DNA from: Bacteroidales bacterium
Lineage (GTDB): Bacteria; Bacteroidota; Bacteroidia; Bacteroidales; WCHB1-69
DNA length: 50,889 nucleotides
Direction of reading: 5' to 3'
Assembly: GCA_017527945.1 (NCBI GenBank)
Contig: JAFXPL010000113.1
Coordinates: forward strand, 1-50,889
Shown: piece after piece, positions 34,993 through 43,080 of the stretch
Numbering within the stretch: the stretch's first letter is position 1
Layout: each line of letters opens with the position of its first letter
Position numbers and translations under genes: made by a program
The notes under the pieces: model-generated
Told to the model about the DNA's origin: nothing
The model's database searches: none
Seen by the model: only the letters and a program-made list of their open reading frames with translations

Positions 34993-37710
34993 TTAATTTC
35001 CGCATTTTGCGTAGCCGCAGTTGGAGCAGGTGAGGCAGCCTTCCTTGAACTCCATGGTGTCTTTCTGGTGGCAGCTGGGGCATTCCACGCCTTTTTGTTT
35101 GGTGCCGTCTTGGATGAATTTCTTGAGGGCGCGGCAGACGCCATTGCGCCACGAGTTGATGCTTTCCTGACGGAAGTTGAGGCCGGAGATGATGTTCACG
35201 ATGTGGTTCACGGGGATGCCGTTACGCAGCAGCGCTGAGGTCATCTTAGCGTAGTTCCAGAATTCTTGGTCGAAACAGCGGTCGAGGCCGCGCAGAATCA
35301 CCTCGTATCCGGCCTTGTCGTTATAGACGAAGTCGTAGGATTTGGTGCCATCGTCGTGGCGGTTTTTCACGATGATGCCGTGATCGACCCACTTGGGCAG
35401 CAGGAAGCTTTCGTCGCCGGTCTTGCCGGTGAAGATTTCGTAGGGTTTGCCGTCGTAGAGGCCGATGTAGGCCACCCAGTCTTCGTTGTTGTTTTTGAAA
35501 TGGATGACGTCGGTGCGCAGTTCGCGCGGGCGCTTGAAATTCTTGGGCTTCTCTTTCGATTCCTCTTTCTTTGACTGGTCGATGGAGTTGAGCACGCCGT
35601 CGCGGGAGCCTTCACGATAGACGGTAAGGCCTTTGCAGCCCACTTCCCAGGCTTTCATGTAGAGGTCGCCGACCACCTCTTCGGTGATGGTGGCGGGGAG
35701 GTTCACAGTGACGGAGATGGAGTGGTCAACCCATTTCTGCACGGATCCCTGCAGTTCCACTTTCTTGATGTAGTCGGTGTCAGCGGCAGTGGCTTTGTAG
35801 TAGGGCGATTGGGCGACGAGGTCGTTGATTTCCTTCTCGCTCATGTTTTTCATTTGTTCGAGGGTGTAGCCTTTTGTTTCGGCCCAGACCACGAATTTGT
35901 GGTGGAACACCATATATTCCTCGAACATGTCGCCGACAGCGTCTTTGACTACGGTCTTTTTGGCGGCCATGTCGTTGGGGTTGATTTTGCGGCGGCGTTT
36001 ATAGACCACGTTGAAGGCGGGTTCGATGCCGGAGGTGGTCTGGGTGCAGATGCTCACGCTGCCGGTGGGTGCGATGGTGAGCAGGGCGATGTTGCGGCGG
36101 CCGTAGCGGATCATGTCGTCGTAGAGTTTGGGGTCGGCGTCGCGGAGGCGTTGGATGAAGGGGTTGTGCCCTTCCTTGATGCAGCTGTAGATGGGGAAGG
36201 CACCGCGTTCCTTGGCCATGGTGACGGAGGAGCGGTAGGCGGCGAGGGCGAGTTGCTTGTGCACTTCGGTGGAGAAGGCGTTGGCCTCGTCGGTGCCGTA
36301 GGTCAGTCCGAGGGCGGCGAGCATGTCGCCTTCGGCGGTGATGCCCAGCCCGGTGCGGCGGCCTTTGAGCGATTGTTTGCGGATCTTGAGCCAGAGTTCT
36401 TTCTCCACACGCTTCACCGAGTCGCTTTCGGGGTCGCTTTCGATTTTGGCGAGGATGGCGTCGATTTTCTCCAATTCGAGGTCGATGATGTCGTCCATCA
36501 GGCGTTGCGCGTACTGCACATGCTGGCGGAAGCGCGGCATGTTGAAGGTGGCGTGGTCGGTGAACGGTTCATCGACGTAGCTGTAGAGGTTCATGGAGAT
36601 CAGGCGGCAGCTGTCGTAGGGGCAGAGCGGGATTTCGCCGCAAGGGTTGGTGGAAATCGTCTCGAAGCCTTCGTCCTTGTAGCAGTCGGGGATGGATTCC
36701 CGCAGGATGTTGTCCCAGAAGAGGACGCCGGGTTCGGCGGATTTCCACGCGTTGTGGATGATCTTGTCCCACAGTTTCTTGGCATCGATTTCCTGTTTCA
36801 CTTTCGGGTTGTCGCCGCTAATGGGATACTGTTGGGTATAGGAGGTATGGTTTTGGACGCTTTGCATGAATTCGTCATCCACTCTGACGGAGACGTTGGC
36901 TCCGGTGACTTTTCCTTGCGTCATTTTTGCATCTATAAATTGCTCTGCATCAGGATGTTTGATAGAAATGGAGAGCATTAAGGCACCGCGCCGTCCATCC
37001 TGTGCCACTTCGCGGGTGGAGTTGGAGAAGCGTTCCATGAAGGGGACGATGCCAGTGGAGGTTTGGGCGCAGTTTTGCACGTGGCTGCCTGCGGGCCGGA
37101 TGTCGGACATGTCGTGCCCCACGCCGCCGCGGCGTTTCATCAGCTGCACCTGTTCTTCGTCCATCTTCATGATGCCGCCGTAGGAGTCGGCGTTGCCGCT
37201 ATTGCCGATCACGAAGCAGTTCGACAGGGAGACCGCTTGGTATTTGTTGCCGATGCCGGCCATGGGACTGCCTTGTGGGATCACATATTTGAAGTGGTCG
37301 AAAAGGTTGAAAATCAGTTCCTCGCTCATCGGGTTGGCATAGCGCCGCTCGATGCGGGCGAATTCGCGGGCCATGCGGCGGTGCATGTCTTCCGGGGTGC
37401 GTTCCACCAATTCGCCGTCGGCGTTCTTCAGCGCGTATTTGTCAATCCAAACCCCAGCCGCCAGTTCGTCGCCCCCGAAATAGCGGGCCACATCGGGGAA
37501 TATATCCTCTTTCTTGTAGGTGGTGGCAGCCTCCTTAGGCTCTTCCACTGCCTCCAGCTTCTCCACTGCTCCGGCCTCCTGGGCATATTTCTGCATGGCT
37601 GAATTGCGGTTGGCCATAAGCTCGCTCATCGAGCTTTGGAGCTGTTTGTTCATCGCCTGGTCAACTTCTTCTTCATTCGTCGCACTGAAAAGGGATAAAT
37701 TTTCATTCAT
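34993..37710 (-). CDS. nrdJ: Class II (adenosylcobalamin-dependent) ribonucleotide reductase
   Basis: A 905-residue vitamin B12-dependent ribonucleotide reductase that makes deoxyribonucleotides independent of oxygen. Motifs: AGIGNKYQAVSLSNCFVIG with an active-site Cys, RRGGVGHDMSDIRPAGS, GRRGALMLSISIKHPDAEQF, STNPCGEIPLCPYDSCRLIS with the radical-relay NPCGEIPL, and IAPTGSVSICTQTTSGIEPAF. The C-terminus has a TSCPD domain (AKMTSALLRNGIPVNHIVNI) and a zinc ribbon (CPSCHQKD, CLTCSNCGYAKCG). It is preceded by about 290 bases without a gene. B12 dependence implies uptake or synthesis elsewhere. Confidence 0.95.
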   Translation of the reverse strand: MNENLSLFSATNEEEVDQAMNKQLQSSMSELMANRNSAMQKYAQEAGAVEKLEAVEEPKEAATTYKKEDIFPDVARYFGGDELAAGVWIDKYALKNADGELVERTPEDMHRRMAREFARIERRYANPMSEELIFNLFDHFKYVIPQGSPMAGIGNKYQAVSLSNCFVIGNSGNADSYGGIMKMDEEQVQLMKRRGGVGHDMSDIRPAGSHVQNCAQTSTGIVPFMERFSNSTREVAQDGRRGALMLSISIKHPDAEQFIDAKMTQGKVTGANVSVRVDDEFMQSVQNHTSYTQQYPISGDNPKVKQEIDAKKLWDKIIHNAWKSAEPGVLFWDNILRESIPDCYKDEGFETISTNPCGEIPLCPYDSCRLISMNLYSYVDEPFTDHATFNMPRFRQHVQYAQRLMDDIIDLELEKIDAILAKIESDPESDSVKRVEKELWLKIRKQSLKGRRTGLGITAEGDMLAALGLTYGTDEANAFSTEVHKQLALAAYRSSVTMAKERGAFPIYSCIKEGHNPFIQRLRDADPKLYDDMIRYGRRNIALLTIAPTGSVSICTQTTSGIEPAFNVVYKRRRKINPNDMAAKKTVVKDAVGDMFEEYMVFHHKFVVWAETKGYTLEQMKNMSEKEINDLVAQSPYYKATAADTDYIKKVELQGSVQKWVDHSISVTVNLPATITEEVVGDLYMKAWEVGCKGLTVYREGSRDGVLNSIDQSKKEESKEKPKNFKRPRELRTDVIHFKNNNEDWVAYIGLYDGKPYEIFTGKTGDESFLLPKWVDHGIIVKNRHDDGTKSYDFVYNDKAGYEVILRGLDRCFDQEFWNYAKMTSALLRNGIPVNHIVNIISGLNFRQESINSWRNGVCRALKKFIQDGTKQKGVECPSCHQKDTMEFKEGCLTCSNCGYAKCGN

Positions 37711-38002
37711 AATCTATGACGGTTTAGGTTTGGTTTTCTCGTTTCCGCTTATTTTCTTGACTTTCCCTCAAAATACCCGGACTCTTGCACCCACACATCT
37801 AACGAAATTTCCTCATATTGCTAATAATCAGTGTATTATAAAATATCAAGAACGTATATTTTGAGGTTGCTAAAATAGACAATTGTATTGGATTTTATCC
37901 ATTTTAAATTACGATAATTATTAACAAAAAGCCGTTAATATTTTTTTTGTGATTGATTATTAGCGACTTATTTTGAAAAAAGAATTGAGCGGTGAAAAAT
38001 AC
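37711..38002. other. Long leader/intergenic region upstream of nrdJ
   Basis: No gene is supported in these 292 bases. A weak minus-strand -7-like element (TATTTTAG, 37870-37877) would give a leader of about 150-160 nt, including GGTGCAAGAGTCCGGGTA and GAGGGAAAGTCAAG. I do not see a convincing B12 box, so no riboswitch is called. Confidence 0.35.
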
Positions 38003-39079
38003 TTAGCTTAAACTCACCCGAGGGTCGAGCCAGCCATAGATGATGTCGCAGATGATGTTGATGATTACCAGGATAATAGAGACATAGAGCAGTGAGCCCA
38101 TCACTACGGGGAAGTCGTATTTGTCGAGGCCGTTGAGGATGACCACGCCCATGCCTTTCCAGTCGAATATGTACTCTACGAAAACCGCTCCGGCAAGAAG
38201 TCCGGCCAGCCAACCCGAAATAGCTGTCACTACCGGATTGAGTGCGTTTTTCAGGGCATGTTTGGTGATGATGGTAGCGCGATTCAGCCCCTTGGCCTTC
38301 GCCGTGCGGATGTAATCCTGCGACAGCACGTCCAACAGAGAGTTCTTCGTCAGTTCAATCACCACCGCCAAGGGACGGATGCCTAATGTCAATGCAGGCA
38401 GGATGAGGTTCTTGAGATTGATGTATTGACCTGATCCATAGTCATCCACAGTGTATAAACTGCCAAACATGTTGAGCCCGGTGTAGTCTGCCAAAAGAAA
38501 GGCGAAGACCCATGCGAACAAGATTGCCGCAAAGAACGAGGGCACCGACATGCCCAACACCGAGACCACCAAGGCGCTCTTGTCGAACCAGGTGCCCTTG
38601 TGCAAGGCGCAGAAAATGCCGATGATGATGCCTACAATGAGCGCGAAGACGATGGAGACGACAGCCAACAACACCGTCTTCGGGAACGCCTCGCCGATGA
38701 TTTCCGTCACAGGACGCTTGCTTTGGTAGGAACGGCGTAAGTACGGCGCTTTCAGTACAATAGCCGACTTTTTCATCGGAATCAGCTTGACATAGTGATA
38801 GTTGTCATTGTTGAGGTAGAAGAACGATGAGGCGTCGTCGGTTTTGTGCCAGGAGAGTGGTGACACATCGTTGAGGTAGGCGAGATACTGCACTCCAATG
38901 GGCAAGTTGAGGCCCATTTCCTTGCGGATGGCCTCTTCGGTCTCCAGGTCGCTGCGCTGTCCCATGATCATCCGCGCAGGGTCTGATGGCAGCACGGTGA
39001 ACAGGAAGAACACCAATGTCGTCACGCCGAGCATCAGCAGCAGGCCATACAATATTTTTTTAACGATATACCGAAGCAT
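38003..39079 (-). CDS. Oligopeptide/dipeptide ABC transporter permease (OppB/DppB-like)
   Basis: A 358-residue inner-membrane permease. The N-terminus MLRYIVKKILYGLLLMLGVTTLVFF with LPSDPARMIMGQ is typical of DppB/OppB, an extended periplasmic loop spans about 60-120, and the C-terminal helices carry the ATPase-coupling loop LLDVLSQDYIRTAKAKGLN. The family moves peptides or nickel across the inner membrane with a second permease, two ATPases and a binding protein. None of those is adjacent. ATG 39079 was chosen over an upstream in-frame start that covers the promoter. Confidence 0.9.
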   Translation of the reverse strand: MLRYIVKKILYGLLLMLGVTTLVFFLFTVLPSDPARMIMGQRSDLETEEAIRKEMGLNLPIGVQYLAYLNDVSPLSWHKTDDASSFFYLNNDNYHYVKLIPMKKSAIVLKAPYLRRSYQSKRPVTEIIGEAFPKTVLLAVVSIVFALIVGIIIGIFCALHKGTWFDKSALVVSVLGMSVPSFFAAILFAWVFAFLLADYTGLNMFGSLYTVDDYGSGQYINLKNLILPALTLGIRPLAVVIELTKNSLLDVLSQDYIRTAKAKGLNRATIITKHALKNALNPVVTAISGWLAGLLAGAVFVEYIFDWKGMGVVILNGLDKYDFPVVMGSLLYVSIILVIINIICDIIYGWLDPRVSLS

Positions 39080-39098
39080 AGCAGTTTGGAGACGGCGG

Positions 39099-39106
39099 CA
39101 AAAGTA
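39099..39106 (-). promoter_or_regulatory. -7 element of the orphan permease
   Basis: Minus strand TACTTTTG, 20 bases before ATG 39079. Confidence 0.6.
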
Positions 39107-39184
39107 CACAATATTCCTGAAACGGAATGTTTTTTTTGCTTCTCTATATCAAAGATTCACCGTTTATAAAATAGGCTTTGAAAT

Positions 39185-39550
39185 TTACAATAATTTTTTG
39201 ATTTCCAGTAGTTTATCCTTAATTTGCATCAGGGTGCCAACGATGGCGGCGGTTTCGGCCTCGTGTATGAAATTAGTTTTGAGGGCGGACTTTGCCCCCT
39301 GCAGGGTGTAGCCTTTCACCTTGGTGAGGTACTGTATGGTGCGCAGGATGGCGATGTCGTTTTTGGAGTAGAAGCGGTCGCCTTTGCCGTTCTTGCGCGG
39401 CTTGATCATGTCGAACTCCTTTTCCCAAAAACGCAAGGTAGAAGCCGGAACGCCCAGTGCCTCAGCCGTCTCGCCAATACCATACCAGATTTTTCCTTGT
39501 TCCGCGATGGATTCAGGCAGCTCGTTCGTGATGGTCGGATTCTCTTCCAT
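39185..39550 (-). CDS. MerR-family transcriptional regulator
   Basis: A 121-residue MerR-type regulator. The DNA-binding helix-turn-helix plus wing covers about 22-80: WYGIGETAEALGVPASTLRF, WEKEFDMIKPRKN, RFYSKNDIAILRTIQYL. A C-terminal helix (NFIHEAETAAIVGTLMQIKD) should dimerise; there is no ligand domain and no metal-binding cysteine. This short form is near-universal in Bacteroidota beside smpB or peptidase genes, with unknown targets. It starts two bases after the smpB stop, so the two are cotranscribed. Confidence 0.92.
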   Translation of the reverse strand: MEENPTITNELPESIAEQGKIWYGIGETAEALGVPASTLRFWEKEFDMIKPRKNGKGDRFYSKNDIAILRTIQYLTKVKGYTLQGAKSALKTNFIHEAETAAIVGTLMQIKDKLLEIKKLL

Positions 39551-39552
39551 GA

Positions 39553-40011
39553 CTACTCCTCTTCGTTACCGCGTCGGCGTTGGTCGCGCTCCTTGATGGT
39601 CTCGCGTTTGTCGTACATTTTCTTGCCCTTGGCCAACGAGATGTCCAATTTGGCATAGCCGTTCTCGTTGATCCACAGCAGGGTGGGGATAATGGTGAAG
39701 CCGCGCTCGTTGAGCTTGGTCATCAGCTTGCGCATCTCCTTGCGCTGGAGCAGCAGCTTGCGGTCGCGTTTGGGCTGGTGGTTGTTGTAGCTGCCCTGTG
39801 CGTACTCGCTGACATGCATGTTGTGCACCCATAGTTCGTTGTTGATGAACGAACAGTAAGCATCGGTGATGTTGGCGCGACCTGCTCGGATGGATTTGAT
39901 TTCCGTGCCGGTCAGCACGATGCCAGCCGTGTAGGAGGTATGCAGGTAATACAAGAACTCCGCTTTCCGGTTCTTGATCGCAATCTGAGTGTCCTGTTTT
40001 CTTTTTCCCAT
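39553..40011 (-). CDS. smpB: SsrA-binding protein SmpB
   Basis: SmpB binds tmRNA and brings it to stalled ribosomes. The 152-residue protein shows the family blocks: [79 protein letters not shown] and a basic C-terminal tail ([18 protein letters not shown]) that inserts in the mRNA channel. Start at ATG 40011. The ssrA gene is not visible in the window. It is followed by the MerR regulator. Confidence 0.97.
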   Translation of the reverse strand: MGKRKQDTQIAIKNRKAEFLYYLHTSYTAGIVLTGTEIKSIRAGRANITDAYCSFINNELWVHNMHVSEYAQGSYNNHQPKRDRKLLLQRKEMRKLMTKLNERGFTIIPTLLWINENGYAKLDISLAKGKKMYDKRETIKERDQRRRGNEEE

Positions 40012-40028
40012 AGTCTTTGAATCGGCGG

Positions 40029-40036
40029 CAAAGATA
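40029..40036 (-). promoter_or_regulatory. -7 element of smpB
   Basis: Minus strand TATCTTTG, 18 bases before ATG 40011. A GTGAATA tandem repeat lies just upstream (40047-40074). Confidence 0.65.
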
Positions 40037-40046
40037 CGCTTTTTTA

Positions 40047-40074
40047 GTGAATAGTGAATAGTGAATAGTGATTA
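40047..40074. repeat. 7-bp tandem repeat GTGAATA
   Basis: About four units (GTGAATA three times, then GTGATTA) between the smpB promoter and the rtcB end. Directly abuts the palindrome at 40075. Confidence 0.8.
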
Positions 40075-40102
40075 GTAGAGACGTTGTGCGCAACGTCCCT
40101 AC
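40075..40102. repeat. 28-bp palindromic repeat, second copy; supplies rtcB stop codon
   Basis: GTAGAGACGTTGTG and its near-complement CGCAACGTCCCTAC. Same length and ends as 15204-15231. The TAG stop of rtcB (40099-40101) lies inside it. Confidence 0.85.
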
Positions 40103-41271
40103 CCTTTGATGACGGCGATGGGCTGCAGCTTGATCAGGATTTTCACGAGATCGGACTCCTGCGCCAGCACCTCGTCGATGTTTTTGTAGGCGGACGGAGC
40201 CTCGTCGAGGTCGCTGCGGGTACGGATGCCGTGGACGATGTTCTGCGCATCGAGGAAGGCGATTTCCGCCTGCAGGTCAATGGTGTTCTGCGCCTCCGTG
40301 CGGCTCATCAGTCGGCCGGCGCCATGCGAGCAGCTCTGGAAACTGTTCTCATTGCCCAAGCCCTCCACAATGTAAGAGCACGTCCCCTGCGACCCGGGGA
40401 TGATGCCCACCTCGCCGACGCGGGCGCGGGTGGCTCCCTTGCGGTGCACGATCACATTCTCCCCGAAATGGTTCTCCCACGCAGCATAATTGTGCGCGAT
40501 GTTGATTATCGGTTCAAAGGTTATGTCTGGATAGGCATCCTGCAATATTTCCATGATGCGTTGCATCATCAGCGAGCGGCTGGCCAACGCGAATGACACG
40601 CAATACTGCATCTCCGCCCAATATTGGTGGAACTCGGGACTCTTCACCGGCAGGAAAGAAAGCTCCATCTCCGGATTGACGGAGGAAAACCATCTTTCGT
40701 TCAGCTGACGGGCGAGCTTGTTGTAATAGTCGCACACCTGCTTGCCCAGATTTCGGGAGCCAGAATGCAGCATGACCCAGATGAAACCCTCTTCGTCGCG
40801 CTGCAGCTCGATAAAATGGTTGCCTCCGCCCAACGTGCCGATTTGTTTGGTGGCGGCCACATACTGACGTTTCACCACGGTTGTCTGCTCGATGTCGAAC
40901 TCTTGCGGCATAAGTGTTTCATCCTGAGCTTTTTTGTGATGCTCCATACCCACGGGGATGCGTTTGCGGATATTGCGCATGATGACCTTGCGCAGCGTCT
41001 CCTGCGGAAGATCCTCCACTCGGAGCGAGCTTTTCACCGCGCACATTCCGCATCCGATGTCCACCCCGACCGCATTGGGGATGACCACATTTTTCGTGGC
41101 CAAAACCGCCCCGATGGGCATCCCCACGCCGCCGTGCACGTCTGGCATCAGCGTGAGATGATGGAACAGAAACGGCAGACTGCACAAGTTCGAAATTTCT
41201 CTCCAGGCCTTCACGTCACATACGGACGCCCACATCTTTACCGGCGTGTCTTCAATCATAAATTCTTTCAT
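40099..41271 (-). CDS. rtcB: RtcB-family RNA ligase
   Basis: RtcB joins 2',3'-cyclic phosphate (or 3'-phosphate) and 5'-OH RNA ends using GTP and Mn2+, in RNA repair or tRNA splicing. The 390-residue protein has the compact bacterial form: LMPDVHGGVGMPIGAVLATK, NAVGVDIGCGMCAVKSS (metal-binding DxGCG), TLGGGNHFIEL, MLHSGSRNLG, INIAHNYAAWENHFG and the guanylylated His in SHGAGRLMSR. rtcA is not adjacent. It is divergent from a WYL regulator with a palindrome between the two promoters. Confidence 0.95.
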   Translation of the reverse strand: MKEFMIEDTPVKMWASVCDVKAWREISNLCSLPFLFHHLTLMPDVHGGVGMPIGAVLATKNVVIPNAVGVDIGCGMCAVKSSLRVEDLPQETLRKVIMRNIRKRIPVGMEHHKKAQDETLMPQEFDIEQTTVVKRQYVAATKQIGTLGGGNHFIELQRDEEGFIWVMLHSGSRNLGKQVCDYYNKLARQLNERWFSSVNPEMELSFLPVKSPEFHQYWAEMQYCVSFALASRSLMMQRIMEILQDAYPDITFEPIINIAHNYAAWENHFGENVIVHRKGATRARVGEVGIIPGSQGTCSYIVEGLGNENSFQSCSHGAGRLMSRTEAQNTIDLQAEIAFLDAQNIVHGIRTRSDLDEAPSAYKNIDEVLAQESDLVKILIKLQPIAVIKG

Positions 41272-41296
41272 ATCTTTAGGTTTTTAAATTCGGCGG

Positions 41297-41304
41297 CAAA
41301 AATA
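41297..41304 (-). promoter_or_regulatory. -7 element of rtcB
   Basis: Minus strand TATTTTTG, 26 bases before ATG 41271; mirror partner of 41343-41350 around the inverted repeat. Confidence 0.65.
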
Positions 41305-41312
41305 AAACCCCG

Positions 41313-41333
41313 CTACGCAATCTTTCTGCGTAG
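41313..41333. promoter_or_regulatory. Inverted repeat between divergent rtcB and WYL promoters, probable operator
   Basis: CTACGCA (41313-41319), seven bases, TGCGTAG (41327-41333), centred at 41323. The two -7 elements are centred about 22-23 bases to either side, so a dimer bound here would sit in both promoters. Confidence 0.65.
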
Positions 41334-41342
41334 TAAAAAATT

Positions 41343-41350
41343 TATTTTTG
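41343..41350 (+). promoter_or_regulatory. -7 element of the WYL regulator gene
   Basis: TATTTTTG, 54 bases before ATG 41404. Confidence 0.6.
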
Positions 41351-41403
41351 CGAAAACGATTATTTTCTTCGATATAATTTATAACATACTGAATATTAGT
41401 AAT

Positions 41404-42417
41404 ATGCCTTTAACAAAAAATGCACTGATCCGATATAAGACCATTGACAACTGCCTGCGCAATCGGTGCAAACGGTGGACTTTGGACATGTTGGTGGATG
41501 CCTGTTCCGAGGCGTTGTATGACTATGAAGGGGTCGGGAACATATCCAAGCGGACGGTTCAGCTGGACTTGCAGATGATGCGTAGCGACCGCTACGGCTA
41601 CAATGCCCCGATAGAGGTTTATGACCAAAAGTATTATCGCTATGCCGACCCCGACTACTCCATTACCAATTTGCCGTTGTCGCAGCGGGACTACGAGATC
41701 ATGCAGGAAGCCGTGGGCATGTTACGGCAGTTTCAGGATTTCGACTTCTTCACGGAGATGAGCGATGTGGTTAACCGGATGCAGGACCAGTTGGCCGTCT
41801 CCAAGTCGAACCGCAAGCCCATCGTGGATTTTGAGCGGAACAGCAATCTCGTCGGACTGAAATACCTGAACCCTTTGTACAACTACATTTCTAAAAGACA
41901 AGTCATAAACCTTCATTATCAGTCTTTTACGTCTTTTGAAACGAAAACATGGACGATTTCTCCCTACCTTTTAAAAGAATATCGGAATCGTTGGTTTTTA
42001 TTGGGCATGCGGCATCGCGACGAGAAATTGCTGACGATGGCTTTGGACCGAATCAAGGGAATGGAACCAGTTGACAATGAGGTGTTTGTACTGAAAAAAG
42101 GCTTTGACAGCAGTACTTTTTACAGGGATGTGATTGGGGTGACCAAGACCCGAAAGACCCCTTTGGCAACAGTGCGGTTCGAGGCCGACAAGGAGCAGGC
42201 ACCCTACGTGGAGACCAAGCCGTTACATTCGTCGCAGATGGTTTTGGAGCGCGATGAAGACACGGGTCGTGTGGTTTTCGAAATCAAGGTGGTGTTGAAT
42301 ATGGAATTTTACGCGCAGATACTCTCTTTCGGACCAGGAGTCAGGATTCTCGCGCCCGAGGTCGCTGTCAAAACGATGAAGGACATGGTGCGGAAAATGA
42401 ACACGCTCTATCCGTGA
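41404..42417 (+). CDS. WYL-domain transcriptional regulator
   Basis: A 337-residue regulator with an N-terminal winged helix (RYKTIDNCLRNRCKRWTLDM, ISKRTVQLDLQMMRSD, about 5-70) and a WYL domain (about 140-240: INLHYQSFTSF, TISPYLLKEYRNRWFLLG) followed by a C-terminal WCX-like region (LNMEFYAQILSFGPGVRIL). WYL proteins sense nucleic acids or nucleotides and often control DNA/RNA-repair or defence genes. The start is ATG 41404; the longer upstream frame only shadows rtcB. It is divergent from rtcB across a shared regulatory region, so control of rtcB and of itself is inferred. Confidence 0.9.
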   Translation: MPLTKNALIRYKTIDNCLRNRCKRWTLDMLVDACSEALYDYEGVGNISKRTVQLDLQMMRSDRYGYNAPIEVYDQKYYRYADPDYSITNLPLSQRDYEIMQEAVGMLRQFQDFDFFTEMSDVVNRMQDQLAVSKSNRKPIVDFERNSNLVGLKYLNPLYNYISKRQVINLHYQSFTSFETKTWTISPYLLKEYRNRWFLLGMRHRDEKLLTMALDRIKGMEPVDNEVFVLKKGFDSSTFYRDVIGVTKTRKTPLATVRFEADKEQAPYVETKPLHSSQMVLERDEDTGRVVFEIKVVLNMEFYAQILSFGPGVRILAPEVAVKTMKDMVRKMNTLYP

Positions 42418-42565
42418 TAGTTTCTTTCCGCCTTGCGGAGGCATCCGCGTCTTGCAGATGCAGCGTTGCGCCTTGTCACATTGAACCTTGAATTTTGGCC
42501 ATTGAACCAACATCTTTCCGTTAATAAAAAGATTATAATTTGAAGGATGGTGTTTACAACAATCG
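42418..42565. other. Intergenic region before folA
   Basis: No gene. The first half is GC-rich with short repeated words (CTTGCGGAGGCATCCGCG, CTTGCAGATGCAGCG), the second AT-rich with CATTGAACCTTG/CATTGAACC words, resembling Bacteroidales dispersed repeats. Confidence 0.4.
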
Positions 42566-42573
42566 TATTTTTG
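42566..42573 (+). promoter_or_regulatory. -7 element of folA
   Basis: TATTTTTG, 19 bases before ATG 42592; leader about 12 nt. Confidence 0.6.
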
Positions 42574-42591
42574 TCAAAAATATTTTGTATT

Positions 42592-43080
42592 ATGAGTATA
42601 AGTATGATTGCGGCCGTTGGTCAGCGTATGGAGCTGGGTTACCAGAACCAGTTGTTGTGCCATTTGCCCGTTGATTTGAAGCATTTCAAGGAAATCACCT
42701 CCGGGCACGCAGTGCTGATGGGCGACCGCACGTGGGATTCGCTACCCAAGAAGCCGCTGCCGAACCGCCGGAACATTGTCATCACCCTCGACGACATTGA
42801 GTTTGACGGTGTCGAAACCGTGCACTCCATCGATGCCGCGCTCAAACTCGTGGCCGATGAAGAAGAGGCTTTCGTGATGGGCGGCGCCACGATGTACCGC
42901 CTTTTCCTGCCCCACGCCGATAAACTTTACCTCACCCGCATAGTCTCTGATTTCACGGCTGACGTCTGGTTTCCCGAAATTGACGAGAACGAATGGAAAG
43001 TTGTGGAGTCAGAGTTCGTGCCGAAAGATGAGAAGAATGTTTACGATCTATATTTCCAAACCTTAATAAGACAAAAATGA
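42592..43080 (+). CDS. folA: Dihydrofolate reductase
   Basis: DHFR reduces dihydrofolate to tetrahydrofolate with NADPH. The 162-residue protein follows the family pattern: SMIAAVGQRMELGYQNQLLC, LPVDLKHFKEITSG with the active-site acid at D28, VLMGDRTWDSLPKKPLPNRR and FVMGGATMYRLFLPHADKLY. ATG 42592 (MSISMIAAV) was chosen; the next Met (MIAAVG) is also possible. Its stop overlaps the ATG of the DUF4468 gene as ATGA. thyA is not in the window. Confidence 0.95.
   Translation: MSISMIAAVGQRMELGYQNQLLCHLPVDLKHFKEITSGHAVLMGDRTWDSLPKKPLPNRRNIVITLDDIEFDGVETVHSIDAALKLVADEEEAFVMGGATMYRLFLPHADKLYLTRIVSDFTADVWFPEIDENEWKVVESEFVPKDEKNVYDLYFQTLIRQK

Noticed and set aside
37711..38002. Cobalamin riboswitch upstream of nrdJ
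   Set aside because: I could not find the B12 box GCCACTG or a supporting stem order; left as an unexplained leader.
39108..39132. Hairpin ATTCC-TGAAAC-GGAAT followed by T-run
   Set aside because: The stem is only five pairs and no plus-strand gene ends there; it lies within the permease promoter region.
40624..41403. Long plus-strand N-terminal extension of the WYL regulator
   Set aside because: It is antisense to rtcB and then crosses the promoter region; the protein similarity starts at ATG 41404.
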